Positions 9,675-19,200 of a stretch of DNA of 64,000 nucleotides are shown here, in pieces. The translations under genes were made by a program, and so were the position numbers. Below the pieces are notes generated by a model. It made no database searches. It was not told where the DNA came from and saw nothing but the letters and a program-made list of their open reading frames with translations. The DNA comes from Bacteroidaceae bacterium. GTDB taxonomy: Bacteria; Bacteroidota; Bacteroidia; Bacteroidales; Bacteroidaceae. Position 1 is the first letter of the stretch. The number at the start of each line of letters is the position of its first letter. The DNA lies in assembly GCA_017481875.1 (NCBI GenBank), contig JAFUOP010000027.1, positions 1 through 64,000 on the forward strand, in the 5' to 3' direction.

Positions 9675-11576
9675 ATGCAGTATAGGGAAATCCTTAAGAA
9701 ATATTGGGGGTATGACGACTTTCGAGGTATTCAACGTGAAATAATCGAGAGTATAGGCAGCGGGCACGATACGCTTGGCCTTATGCCCACGGGTGGTGGC
9801 AAAAGTATTACATTCCAGGTGCCCACTCTTGCTTCTGATGGCCTTTGTATTGTTGTTACTCCACTCATTGCTCTTATGAAAGACCAGGTGGCAGGTCTGC
9901 GTAGCCGTGGCATAAAAGCTACGGCTATCTATTCGGGTATGAAAAACAGTGAAATTATAATAGCCCTTGAGAATTGCATATTCGGCAATTATAAGTTTCT
10001 CTACATATCACCTGAGCGCATTTCCTCTGAGCTTTTCCTCAATAAAATACGCAAAATACCGGTGAGGCTCATAACCATAGACGAGGCTCACTGCATATCG
10101 CAGTGGGGGCACGACTTTCGCCCCGCATACCGCCGTATAAAGGAGTTGCGCGACATATTCCCGCAGGTACCTGTGCTGGCACTCACCGCTACTGCCACCC
10201 CCGAGGTGGTAAAGGATATCCAGCAACAGTTATCCTTTAAGCAGGAAAACTGTTTTCGTATGAGTTTCGAGCGTAAGAATCTTGTATATGTGGTGCGACA
10301 CACCGAAAATAAGCTACAAGAGTTGCTTCACATACTCTCGCGCATACAAGGCTCTGCTATAGTATATACACTTAATCGTCAAAAGACTAAGGAGATTTGC
10401 GAGTCTTTGCTCGCCGGTGGCATCACCGCAGAATTTTATCATGCGGGCCTCTCACCCGAAGCGAAAGATGCTCGTGAAGATGCTTGGAAGAGCGGACGTT
10501 CGCGTGTGATGGTTGCCACAAATGCCTTTGGAATGGGCATAGACAAGCCCGATGTGCGCTTGGTGGTACATATAGACCTGCCAGGCTCCATTGAATCATA
10601 CTTCCAGGAGGCCGGCCGTGCAGGGCGCGACGGCAATAGAGCATACGCTGTAGCACTCTTCAGCCGCATCGACAAGCAAGTTGCGTCTCGCCGTCTCTCC
10701 GACAATTACCCCTCAAAAGAGTTTATATGCGAGGTTTACGACGACATCTGCTACTATTATCAAATGGCACTGCACGATGGGCTCAACTGCACTTTTGAGT
10801 TTGGTCTTAACGACTTTTGTAAAAAATATCATCTACCAACGCTGCCCACCGACAGTGCCTTGCGCATACTCACCCGCATGGGCTATTTGGAGTATGTCGA
10901 GGAGATGGAGTATGCCTCGCGTGTGCGGTTTATAGTAGATAAAGATTCGCTCTATCGTTTCAAGGGGCTGCCTGCCGATTACGAATTGCTTGTTAATGCC
11001 ATAATGCGTGCATATAGCGGTCTTTTTTCCGATTTTGCTTTTATTGACGAGCGTTATCTCTCGCGTGTTACAAAGCTCACACGCCACCGTATGTATGAAA
11101 TTCTTGTATCGTTGTCGCAAAAGAGACTTGTGCAGTATGCACCCTCAAAAAGATGCCCTATAGTAACCTTCACGCGTCATCGTGTGTTGTCGAAGGACCT
11201 CCATTTTGCACCCGAGGTGTATGAGGAGCGTCGCGCAGCCTTTGCCACCCGCCTGAACTCTATAATAAAATATGCCGTTACCGACGACAAGTGCCGTAGC
11301 CGCCTGTTGCTGGAGTATTTTGGCGAGACCGATGCTACCGATTGTGGCTGTTGCGATGTGTGTGTGGCTCGCCGTGCAGCAGAAGCTCCTGTGGTGGCAA
11401 CCCCCTCCGATGCAGAACGGCTTCTTCAACTGCTTGCCGATGGCAGGCCACACGATACCGCAGAACTCGACAAACTCGGTTTCTCGCGTGCCCGTATGGC
11501 GGTTCTCTTGCGCACGCTATGTGATGAGGAGAAAATAGTTATAGAGAATGGAAAAATTTTGCGGGCACGCAATTGA
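9675..11576 (+). CDS. recQ: ATP-dependent DNA helicase RecQ
   Basis: 633 aa. Helicase motifs: Walker A PTGGGKS (Lys43), DEAH box 136-139, LTATAT, and motif VI around GRAGRDG. A zinc cluster Cys540, Cys557, Cys560, Cys563 has exactly the spacing (17-3-3) of E. coli RecQ, but sits near residue 540 rather than 380, so about 190 extra residues separate it from the helicase core. A short winged-helix-like segment ends the protein and no HRDC domain is seen. Together with the adjacent recJ it should form the end-resection unit of the RecF pathway. Confidence 0.95.
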   Translation: MQYREILKKYWGYDDFRGIQREIIESIGSGHDTLGLMPTGGGKSITFQVPTLASDGLCIVVTPLIALMKDQVAGLRSRGIKATAIYSGMKNSEIIIALENCIFGNYKFLYISPERISSELFLNKIRKIPVRLITIDEAHCISQWGHDFRPAYRRIKELRDIFPQVPVLALTATATPEVVKDIQQQLSFKQENCFRMSFERKNLVYVVRHTENKLQELLHILSRIQGSAIVYTLNRQKTKEICESLLAGGITAEFYHAGLSPEAKDAREDAWKSGRSRVMVATNAFGMGIDKPDVRLVVHIDLPGSIESYFQEAGRAGRDGNRAYAVALFSRIDKQVASRRLSDNYPSKEFICEVYDDICYYYQMALHDGLNCTFEFGLNDFCKKYHLPTLPTDSALRILTRMGYLEYVEEMEYASRVRFIVDKDSLYRFKGLPADYELLVNAIMRAYSGLFSDFAFIDERYLSRVTKLTRHRMYEILVSLSQKRLVQYAPSKRCPIVTFTRHRVLSKDLHFAPEVYEERRAAFATRLNSIIKYAVTDDKCRSRLLLEYFGETDATDCGCCDVCVARRAAEAPVVATPSDAERLLQLLADGRPHDTAELDKLGFSRARMAVLLRTLCDEEKIVIENGKILRARN

Positions 11577-11596
11577 TGGTGTGCCTGCAAAATTTT
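11553..11596. terminator. Bidirectional terminator between recQ and the lipoprotein gene
   Basis: AAAATTTTGCGGGCAC (11553-11568) pairs with GTGCCTGCAAAATTTT (11581-11596) with a single G-T wobble. The left arm overlaps the last codons of recQ and the right arm ends just before the stop codon of the convergent gene, so both genes share it. Confidence 0.75.
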
Positions 11597-12108
11597 ATTA
11601 AAACGAGTAGCTCCTCATAGGAACAAATTCTTCTGTCATATCCCTTATTACAAGAAATTTGTCATCCCTTATAAGATGAAACTTGGCATCCTTTCTCCCT
11701 CTCTTTATAAACTCTTTGTCTGTGCAGAAATATACCCCCTTTGCCCAATCACTTGCCATAAATAAGCATACGGAGTGGATAATTTTGCCATCTTTCAGGA
11801 AATGCAACCTTTCGGGGCCATATTTCCTTTGGTCCTCTAAGTTGTGAATGCGCATATACTCTTTTACCTCCTCTTTATCTTCATAAGGGTACAAACAATA
11901 GAAGTAGACCAATGTGTCCCATTCGAATGGCATTATACTGTCAAAATCCAGTACGCAGCAGGTGGTGTCCCGGTTTACCGCCTTCCACTCCTCCCAATAT
12001 TTGTCCACAATGTTGTCGAGCTGGTCTTTTTCGCTCTCATATAGCGTGCAGCTGCATATTAGAGTAGTAGCAATAAAAAACAGTATCTTTTTCATATATA
12101 ATGTATTA
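11592..12108. repeat. 517-bp duplicated block, copy A
   Basis: This block and 12385-12901 align end to end without gaps (constant offset 793). Each holds one complete lipoprotein gene plus about 13 bp of upstream DNA. Divergence is concentrated in one short stretch of the coding sequence. Confidence 0.85.
11598..12095 (-). CDS. Lipoprotein of unknown function, copy A
   Basis: 165 aa when started at MKKILFF; a longer in-frame start upstream would hide the signal peptide and is unlikely. Residues 1-15 are a lipoprotein signal with lipobox I-C-S-Cys16. The mature part is acidic with an aromatic-rich core and no domain I recognise. It differs from copy B at 13 positions counted by eye, nine of them within residues 70-82. 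The pair surrounds a gene fragment, a layout common for immunity genes of contact-dependent toxins, but that role is a guess. Confidence 0.75.
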   Translation of the reverse strand: MKKILFFIATTLICSCTLYESEKDQLDNIVDKYWEEWKAVNRDTTCCVLDFDSIMPFEWDTLVYFYCLYPYEDKEEVKEYMRIHNLEDQRKYGPERLHFLKDGKIIHSVCLFMASDWAKGVYFCTDKEFIKRGRKDAKFHLIRDDKFLVIRDMTEEFVPMRSYSF

Positions 12109-12378
12109 AAAACCGAATTCGTCTGAGTTCTTGTATAAATTAAATATTTCCAAATAGACATCCAAGGGAAGGTTTCTCTTTATTACATACCATCTCTCAT
12201 CGCGGCCCATTTCGCGTGAGTATAGCCCGTTTGTGTAGTACTCTTCCAAAACCTTCAATGCAATATCTTTTGTTTCGCATCCACGCATCATAACACCTAT
12301 TCTTCTGCCTATTTGGTTGTTCAATAGGTCTGCTGCCATATCGGCGTATTCTTTATTATCGTAAGCTGTTTTGTCAAT
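12106..12378 (-). pseudogene. C-terminal fragment of a gene, possibly DUF6973-like
   Basis: The frame is open from a TGA at 12379-12381 to a TAA at 12106-12108; the first ATG is at 12339 (77 aa). The peptide contains YADMAADLLNNQIGRRIG, which resembles the end of DUF6973-type domains (aspartate, asparagine pair, G-R-x-I-G). The upstream part of the gene is missing because the duplicated block B begins there, and its stop codon lies in the junction sequence of block A. It is best read as the remnant of a larger gene cut by the lipoprotein duplication, although a short functional protein cannot be excluded. Confidence 0.5.
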
Positions 12379-12384
12379 TCATAT

Positions 12385-12901
12385 ATTTTATTAAAACGAG
12401 TAGCTCCTCATAGGGACAAATTCTTCTGTCATATCCCTTATTACAAGAAATTTGTCATCCCTTATAAGATGAAACTTAGCATCCTTTCTCCCTCTCTTTA
12501 TAAAATCTTTGTCTGTGCAGAAATATACCCCCTTTGCCCAATCACTTGCCATAAATAAGCATACGGAGTGGATAATTTTGCCATCTTTCAGGAAATGCAG
12601 CCTTTCTGGAGTATATTTCCTTTGATCCTCTAAGTTGTGAATGTGCATATACTCTTCTAAATCTTTGCTGTTTTTATAATGGTACAAACAATAGAAGTAG
12701 ACCAATGTGTCCCATTCGAATGGCATTATACTGTCAAAATCCAGTACGCAGCAGGTGGTGTCCCGGTTTACCGCCTTCCACTCCTCCCAATATTTGCCCA
12801 CAATGTTGTCGAGCTGGTCTTTTTCGCTCTCATATAGCGTGCAGCTGCACATTAGAGTAGTAGCTATAAAAAACAGTATCTTTTTCATATATAATGTATT
12901 A
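12385..12901. repeat. 517-bp duplicated block, copy B
   Basis: Partner of 11592-12108: same length and no insertions or deletions. Confidence 0.85.
12391..12888 (-). CDS. Lipoprotein of unknown function, copy B
   Basis: 165 aa with signal MKKILFFIATTLMCS-Cys16 and the same architecture as copy A. The stretch at residues 70-78 (HYKNSKDLE against PYEDKEEVK in copy A) is the only strongly changed part. In an immunity protein this might be the specificity loop; in any other lipoprotein it would simply be a surface loop. The TonB-like gene lies 47 nt upstream on the same strand, so cotranscription is possible. Confidence 0.75.
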   Translation of the reverse strand: MKKILFFIATTLMCSCTLYESEKDQLDNIVGKYWEEWKAVNRDTTCCVLDFDSIMPFEWDTLVYFYCLYHYKNSKDLEEYMHIHNLEDQRKYTPERLHFLKDGKIIHSVCLFMASDWAKGVYFCTDKDFIKRGRKDAKFHLIRDDKFLVIRDMTEEFVPMRSYSF

Positions 12902-12935
12902 TTAAAACAAAGAGTTGCTTTGCACTATGTTGCTA

Positions 12936-13415
12936 TTACCTATCTTCATCGAGCCTAAAGGTTACAGGCACAGTGAGCATCACACTCACATTCTTGCCTT
13001 CGAGTATTGCGGGTGTTAATCGAGGCATTTTTCTTATTACCCTCAGGGCCTCTTTATCCAGTTTCTTGTTGCCACTGCTCTTTCTCACCTTCACATCTTT
13101 TACTTTGCCTTTTGAGGTTACAACGAAGATGACAGACGTGCGCCCCTCAATCCTTGCTTCGCGGCATTTCTTGGGGTAACGTATTGCGTTTTTTATATAT
13201 TCAAAAAGTGCTTCTTCGCCGCCCGGGAACCGGGGCATCTCATCGGCGGTGGTGTAAATGGGCTCGCTGTAGTGCGTTCTTGTAGATGATGTCCCGTTGT
13301 GTCCGTTGCTTGTTACGTTTACACTTACGCCGCTTATCTCCTGTGCATTGCAGGCATTGGAGTGGAGCAGCAATAAACATATTGTAACAATTATCGTTGT
13401 AGTTATTCTGTCCAT
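12936..13415 (-). CDS. TonB C-terminal domain protein
   Basis: About 159 aa from the ATG at 13415 (a TTG two codons upstream is also open). An N-terminal signal peptide or anchor (about residues 1-24, ending near NAQ) is followed by a linker and a TonB C-terminal domain from about residue 58: PRFPGGEEAL, then RYP, EGRTSVIFVV, a lysine-rich strand, EALRVIRKMP, and a final strand VPVTFRL. Stand-alone TonB domains of this type are common in Bacteroidetes and may pass energy to outer-membrane receptors or act as assembly modules; no partner ExbB/ExbD is nearby. Confidence 0.8.
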   Translation of the reverse strand: MDRITTTIIVTICLLLLHSNACNAQEISGVSVNVTSNGHNGTSSTRTHYSEPIYTTADEMPRFPGGEEALFEYIKNAIRYPKKCREARIEGRTSVIFVVTSKGKVKDVKVRKSSGNKKLDKEALRVIRKMPRLTPAILEGKNVSVMLTVPVTFRLDEDR

Positions 13416-13479
13416 ATACAATAGTGTTAGTGCTATGGGGTGATGAATATGTGTTTATGCAGCAGTTTTGTTCTCATTT

Positions 13480-14700
13480 TCAAGAGAACGCCTTCTTTTC
13501 GCAGGCTGTAGCCTGCCCACGTGTGAAATCGGGAATCTCCACGGGAGCGCCGCCGTTGCTTGCCGATATGTCGGTGAGCTCCACAAGGCTGCTCCATAGG
13601 GCAGCATCATATACATTCATATCGAGTGGCAGCCCGTTGCGCAGGCAGTGTATGAGGCGGCAATCCATTGCGTAGTCTATCCATCGGCGGCCGCAAAGTT
13701 CCATACCACGCTCTTTGTACATAGTTACAAAGGGGTGGCGGTGTTTTTCCAGCAGTGTGGCGCACTGCTCTCCCATTATGGTATTGTCGCTGTCTGGTGT
13801 GAATGCAAACAGGGGCACGGGGTATTTTTGTGCATACCCTTCGGTGCCGCTCACAAGGAATGCGCGGCTGTAGGGGCGAGGCAGTGTTATGCAGTGCTGC
13901 ACAAGAATGGTATGCCCCTTTTCTGTTGTTATAATAGAGCTGTTCATATTGCCTTGCAGGCTGCTGTCGCCCACCGTTTTCGATGAACAGGATACTATGC
14001 TCTTCATTCTGTCGCCACGGTTTATGCCCATTGCAAGAGCAATAGGGCCCAGCCCGTGTGTGGGGTAGGGGTTGCCGTTGTGCTTGTTCATAAATTCCAC
14101 CTGCCAATTGCTCCATTTGCGCCCGCCTTCGTCGTTGGTGGCAATGCGGTCGCGCAAGTCGTGCAGGTATGATCCCTCGGCGTGTATTATTTCGCCAAGC
14201 AGCCCTTTTTGAGCCATATTAAGCACGCATAGTTCAAATTCGTCGTAACAGCAGTTTTCGAGCATTATAAAATGGCGACGCTTATTTTCTGCGGTATCTA
14301 CTATGCGCCAGCAGTCGGCAATGGTGGTTGCTGCTGGTACCTCGGCTGCAACGTGCTTGCCCTGTTCCATTGCATACACGGCAATGTCGGCATGGCTTGC
14401 CCAGTCGGTACATATATAAACAAGGTCTATGTGGGGGGTGCTGCATAGCTCCTTCCACCCATTTGCACTGCAATGGCAAGCGGGTTCCTTGCCACCATAT
14501 TGTGCTATTATACCCTTTGTCTCCTCTATGTTTTCGGGGACAAGGTCGCATATGGCAGTAATCTCACAACCTTCGATATGCATCATACGCATAACGGCAC
14601 GCTTGGCTCTGACACCAAGCCCCACAATGCCCACCCGCACAGTTTCGAGTGGCTCGCATTGCAGTTGTGCTACGCTACCGTATAATATCTCTTTGTTCAT
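13480..14700 (-). CDS. Gfo/Idh/MocA family oxidoreductase, GH109-like
   Basis: 406 aa. A Rossmann NAD-binding motif (GIVGLGVR) starts at residue 24; the sequence then follows glycoside hydrolase family 109 closely (VYICTDW, GKHVAAEVPAA, MLENCCYD, YPTHGLGP). GH109 enzymes use NAD+ to cleave alpha-N-acetylgalactosamine by transient oxidation. Secreted members carry a Tat or Sec signal; here none is seen, so it should act in the cytoplasm on imported sugars or be a related oxidoreductase. It is the last gene of the minus-strand run beta-galactosidase - MG2 protein - CstA - this gene, 81 nt after cstA. Confidence 0.75.
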   Translation of the reverse strand: MNKEILYGSVAQLQCEPLETVRVGIVGLGVRAKRAVMRMMHIEGCEITAICDLVPENIEETKGIIAQYGGKEPACHCSANGWKELCSTPHIDLVYICTDWASHADIAVYAMEQGKHVAAEVPAATTIADCWRIVDTAENKRRHFIMLENCCYDEFELCVLNMAQKGLLGEIIHAEGSYLHDLRDRIATNDEGGRKWSNWQVEFMNKHNGNPYPTHGLGPIALAMGINRGDRMKSIVSCSSKTVGDSSLQGNMNSSIITTEKGHTILVQHCITLPRPYSRAFLVSGTEGYAQKYPVPLFAFTPDSDNTIMGEQCATLLEKHRHPFVTMYKERGMELCGRRWIDYAMDCRLIHCLRNGLPLDMNVYDAALWSSLVELTDISASNGGAPVEIPDFTRGQATACEKKAFS

Positions 14701-14781
14701 ATATATTCTTTCTCTGTTGCAAAATAAACAAATTCGTTCTTCTTATGCAAAGGGATTCACGCTATTTAATATTCATTGCGG

Positions 14782-16251
14782 TTATTTTTCTTTTCTGTCG
14801 GCACGCATTTTTATTATGCCGGCTACCAATATAACCGCTGTAAGCACACCACCGCAGATATATGCCAACGTTCTGTTCTCCATTCCCACCATCATAGGAG
14901 AAATGAAAATATATGATGCACACACGTATGTCATAAAGAGTGCGGGCAACAAGCCTATGAACACCGGCTTTTTGTGCTTTACAAGGTATATTGTAATGCA
15001 CCATAGGGTGATGCAGGCGAGTGTCTGGTTCATCCATGCAAAGTAGCTCCAAATAGTTTGGAAGGGTAGAGCGAAAATAATGAGCAGGCCGCTGATAAAG
15101 AGGGGTAGCGACACTGCAACGCGCTTTGCAAGGGTGTTTTGCGGTATGTTAAGCATATCGGCAACAATGAGGCGTGCCGAACGGAAGGCGGTATCGCCCG
15201 ATGTTATGGCACAGGCAATCACTCCCACAACCACAAACACTGCAATGACACTGCCAAGTGTTTGCGCCGAAATAATATTTACAAGGCGTGCTGCACTGCC
15301 GCCATACTCGGCAATGGCTGTGTTGAGCCCCTCGACACCTCCCCAGAAGGCCATAGCTATTGCGGCCCAAATAAGTGCAATAATGCTCTCGGCAATCATT
15401 GCTCCGTAAAATATCGAGCGGCTCTGCTTCTCGTTTGTCATACAGCGTGCCATCATGGGCGACTGTGTTGCGTGGAAGCCCGATATTGCACCGCAGGCAA
15501 TTGTGGTGAATAGCATAGGCACAATAGGGAATTTCTCTGCATCGGCAATGCAGTTGCGCAGCGATGTGAGTTCGGGTATGCTGTATTGGTCGCTTTGGAA
15601 CAGCAATACACACAAAATGCCCACAGCCATAATGAGCAGGGCCATGCCAAAGATAGGGTAGAAACGGCCTATTATCTTATCTATGGGTAATATTGTGGCA
15701 AGCACATAATATACCAAAATAGCTATAAGTGTAGCAAAAACCTCCCAGCTCATAGTGCCGTGCATAGTGCTTTCGAGTGCAGGGCAAGGCAGGTTTGCAG
15801 CAATTAATTCTGCAGGTTGCGACATAAACACCGCACCCACAAGCACCATAAGCAGCAGGGCAGCCACGCGCATAAACATCTTGGAACCGTTGCCCATATA
15901 CTTACCTATAATCTCGGGCAGGCTAAGTCCGTTGTTCTTTAATGAAATAACTCCTGCAATAAAGTCGTGCATGGCACCCATGAATATACCGCCCAATGTT
16001 ATCCACAGGAATGCCACGGGGCCGTATGCCGCGCCAAGCAACGCACCGAATATGGGGCCCAGGCCTGCAATGTTAAGCAATTGTATCAGGAATATTTTCC
16101 AACGGGGTAGTGGCAGGTAATCCACTCCGTCGTAAAGGGTTTTTGCCGGTACAGGGTTCTTCTCGTTTATGTCGCATACACGCTCAAGGTATTTGCCGTA
16201 TGTGAAGTAGGCTATCACAAGTGCAGCCAAGCAAATTAAAAATGTAATCAT
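14782..16251 (-). CDS. Carbon starvation protein CstA family transporter
   Basis: 489 aa and almost entirely membrane-embedded, with roughly 12-14 hydrophobic helices. The CstA family signatures are seen in order: PVPAKTLYDGVDYLP after the first helix, NIAGLGPIFGALLGAAYGP, then the HDF and SGFHATQSP regions. Family members import peptides or pyruvate during starvation. At under 500 aa it is a short member; E. coli CstA is about 700. It sits 19 nt after the large MG2 gene and is probably cotranscribed with it. Confidence 0.9.
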   Translation of the reverse strand: MITFLICLAALVIAYFTYGKYLERVCDINEKNPVPAKTLYDGVDYLPLPRWKIFLIQLLNIAGLGPIFGALLGAAYGPVAFLWITLGGIFMGAMHDFIAGVISLKNNGLSLPEIIGKYMGNGSKMFMRVAALLLMVLVGAVFMSQPAELIAANLPCPALESTMHGTMSWEVFATLIAILVYYVLATILPIDKIIGRFYPIFGMALLIMAVGILCVLLFQSDQYSIPELTSLRNCIADAEKFPIVPMLFTTIACGAISGFHATQSPMMARCMTNEKQSRSIFYGAMIAESIIALIWAAIAMAFWGGVEGLNTAIAEYGGSAARLVNIISAQTLGSVIAVFVVVGVIACAITSGDTAFRSARLIVADMLNIPQNTLAKRVAVSLPLFISGLLIIFALPFQTIWSYFAWMNQTLACITLWCITIYLVKHKKPVFIGLLPALFMTYVCASYIFISPMMVGMENRTLAYICGGVLTAVILVAGIIKMRADRKEK

Positions 16252-16270
16252 CGTGTTTTATCTCTTTTTA

Positions 16271-19200
16271 TTATAGTCCTTCCAATATCTTTGCAGCCTC
16301 TTTGTTACCGGCATTGGCAGCAGTGCGGTAGAGGTCTTTTGCAAGCCCCTTGTCGCGCTTTACTCCCTGTCCGTTGTAATAATAGTCGGCCATCTGCTTG
16401 GTACCGATGTGGTTGCCCATTTGCGACAGGGTCTTTGCCCAACGATACGCTTCCTCGTAATTGCTAACTGACTGCTCGTAGAAAAGCATAAAGAGCATAG
16501 CCTGTTCCCACCCCTTCTCGGCTGCTGTTTTTACATGGTTTATAGCTTCCGGGTTGGTTTTACCTGTGTCGTTGGGGCCCATCAATAGAAAGCCATATTC
16601 AAAATGTGCTTCGGCATTGCCACTTTGTGCCGCCTCGGCAAGCAATGCAGTAGCCTCTTCTATGGCAGCTTCGTCATCTGTACTTATCAGCTCCTTTGCT
16701 TTGTGGACCATTGCGCGTGGCTCTTTTTGTAGGTAGGCACGGCGCAGCCAGGTGGTGGCAAGTTCGTCGCTCTGCTCGCAGCCTATTCCCTTCTTGTATA
16801 GCATTGCCAGTTCATATTGTGCCGGTGGGTTGCCTTTGATGGCGGCGTTTTCAAAGAATTTCTTTGCTTGTTGCTCGTTCTTTTTCAGTCCTGTGCCATT
16901 AAGGTAGCATTGTGCAATGTCGTTTATAGCCGGTGCGTAGTTGTATTTTGCAAGCTCGGCCCATATTGCAATGGCATTCTTGTAGCGTTTCTGGTTTTTA
17001 TAGGCTATGGCAATATTGTACTGCTTTAGGCAGGCTCTTTCAACCTCAGGGTCCATTTTCTGCTCAAAATAGTCTTCGTCGCTTTCCCCTTTGCTTTGTA
17101 TAGTAGCATCGCCTGTTGCTTGTTGCTTGCTCTGTTCGTTAATGCGTGTTGCCATAATAGCATCGTTGCTGTAGAAGGCTTGCCCGTCGCGGCCTGCAAT
17201 ATCCACTGTAAGTGTGTTGCACGAGTAGCTGTTGTAGAACTCCACGTTTATCGAACCATCGTTGCCGGTGGTTAGTTGCGGGTTCCACAAAATGGTGCGG
17301 CGGTGCTCCTTTCTGTCGGTAGCCGGTTTTGCCTTGCTATAGTCGGGCGAGTAGAATTGCTTGCTCTCGTTGTAGCCCTGCAGGCTTGTGTAGCGTGTTG
17401 TGCCGTATGTGTTTGCAAGGTCGGGTATTATGCCTTGGTTCTCTTCTCCCTCTTTGTATGGAATGAAACAGGCAACGTAGTTGGGGTGCTTGGGGTCGGA
17501 TTGCTGTAGTGAATAAAGGAATGTCTCGGGCATAGGGAACCCATCGACACCCGGTTTGTTGGAAACATAGTGCTGTGAGTAAAATCCTAAATAGAATTTT
17601 TGCAGTGGTGCTTTATTGTCGAGTACATTGGCATAGTTTGTCCAATAGGGGAATGTGTTTTCAAACTGTTCGCGGGTTTTTGCATCGCTCCTTATTACAA
17701 ACTCCTTAAAGTTCATCATCTTCTCGGCGTCGGCTCTTCCGCGAAGATATTCCATATCGGGGGTGGGAACGCTGTTTGAGTCGTATGCACCATTCACCAC
17801 CATAAACTGTACCCAGTAGGCCCAGTTGTAATTATGGCGTTTCATGGCACTGGTTACCACATCGGCCACGGTGAGTGAATATTTGTACTCGTCGGGGATA
17901 GATGTGTTTGCGTTGCGCATATCGCTGCTGCTTGGCATGTCTTTTAGAATGCCGAATGTGTCCTTTCCACTTTCATATCTTGTGTTTCCAATGTATTTTA
18001 TGTGTCCCGTGGGAATATCCTTGCTTGTGGTGCTTATGATACCCGACTGCGACACGGCGTTGAGCAGGTTGTACTTGGTTGTAGCACCCGCCTCTTCTAT
18101 GTCGGCGATGTGGGTAAATTCGCTCTCTAATTGTTTAAGCGTTTCTTTATATACATTGTCTTTGTAGGTGCCAAAGTCGCGCAGGTAGCTCACATCTTGT
18201 GCATACTCCCACTCGTCAAGGAAATTAAAGCGCATCTCGCTGTGTGGCGGGCGCGATTTTGCCTCTTTTTTGGCACTGCTCACCACCTCCACTTGCGACA
18301 GCATAAACTCAAACGGGCTCAATTGCACAAGGCTGCTGCCACCCTCGGCTTCGTTTTCATCGGCGGGTGCACCGGTGTTGCGCTCCCAGTAGTCGTACAA
18401 GCGAAAATCGGGCGAGAAATAGCGGTCGAGTGCGAATGCATATCTTATATTGTCGCTTTGCTTTACAGTAGTTTGTGGTTGCAGGGCTGCTATTCGTTTG
18501 CCGTAGAAATCTTTTGTCTCTACAATGAATTCCCCTGCACTGTCGGTGCGGAAGGAATATGAAGAGGTCTCTTTTCCTTCGTATGAAATAAGCAGTTGAG
18601 TGAGGTTGTCCTTGAGCGGCACCAGGCTCACCTCGTCAATGTTACCAAGTGCAGAGCCTCTGTTCTTCCTGTAGAATGCACCTTTAATTGTAATTCCGCG
18701 CTCTATGGGTTGAAGTTTGTCGAAACGCTCCCGGGTGAGTTTGCTCCAGTCGTACGATGTCCAGCCGTTGGTGAGCATCACAAGGTCGAGCTGCTCTTTC
18801 CTTTTGTTGTTGTTCTTGTTAAAATATTGGGCAGCATTGGGTATGTAACCCTTCAGTTCGGAACCGAGTAGCAAGTATGTGTATATGTTATAGTCCCACG
18901 AAGTCTCAACATTGCCTGCAACGTCGCTTACCGCAAGTGAAAGATTGGCGTTGGCGGGTATAGGCTTGCCGTCCTCTCGGGCAATATTAAGGGTAACTTT
19001 CTCGTATGGTGCAAGCGATAGTTCGTTTATGGCCTCGTTGTTTCCTTTGACAGTTAGTTTAATGGTGCTGCGGTCGCTCTTCTCTATATTGTCGTGCTCT
19101 ATAAAAAAACAGCGTTCGGCAAGCGGTGTCTCTCCGCAGAATACTATAGCCTTGTTTACACCCTCAAGCAGTTCTTTTTTGCTGAGTGTAAATATCTTGC

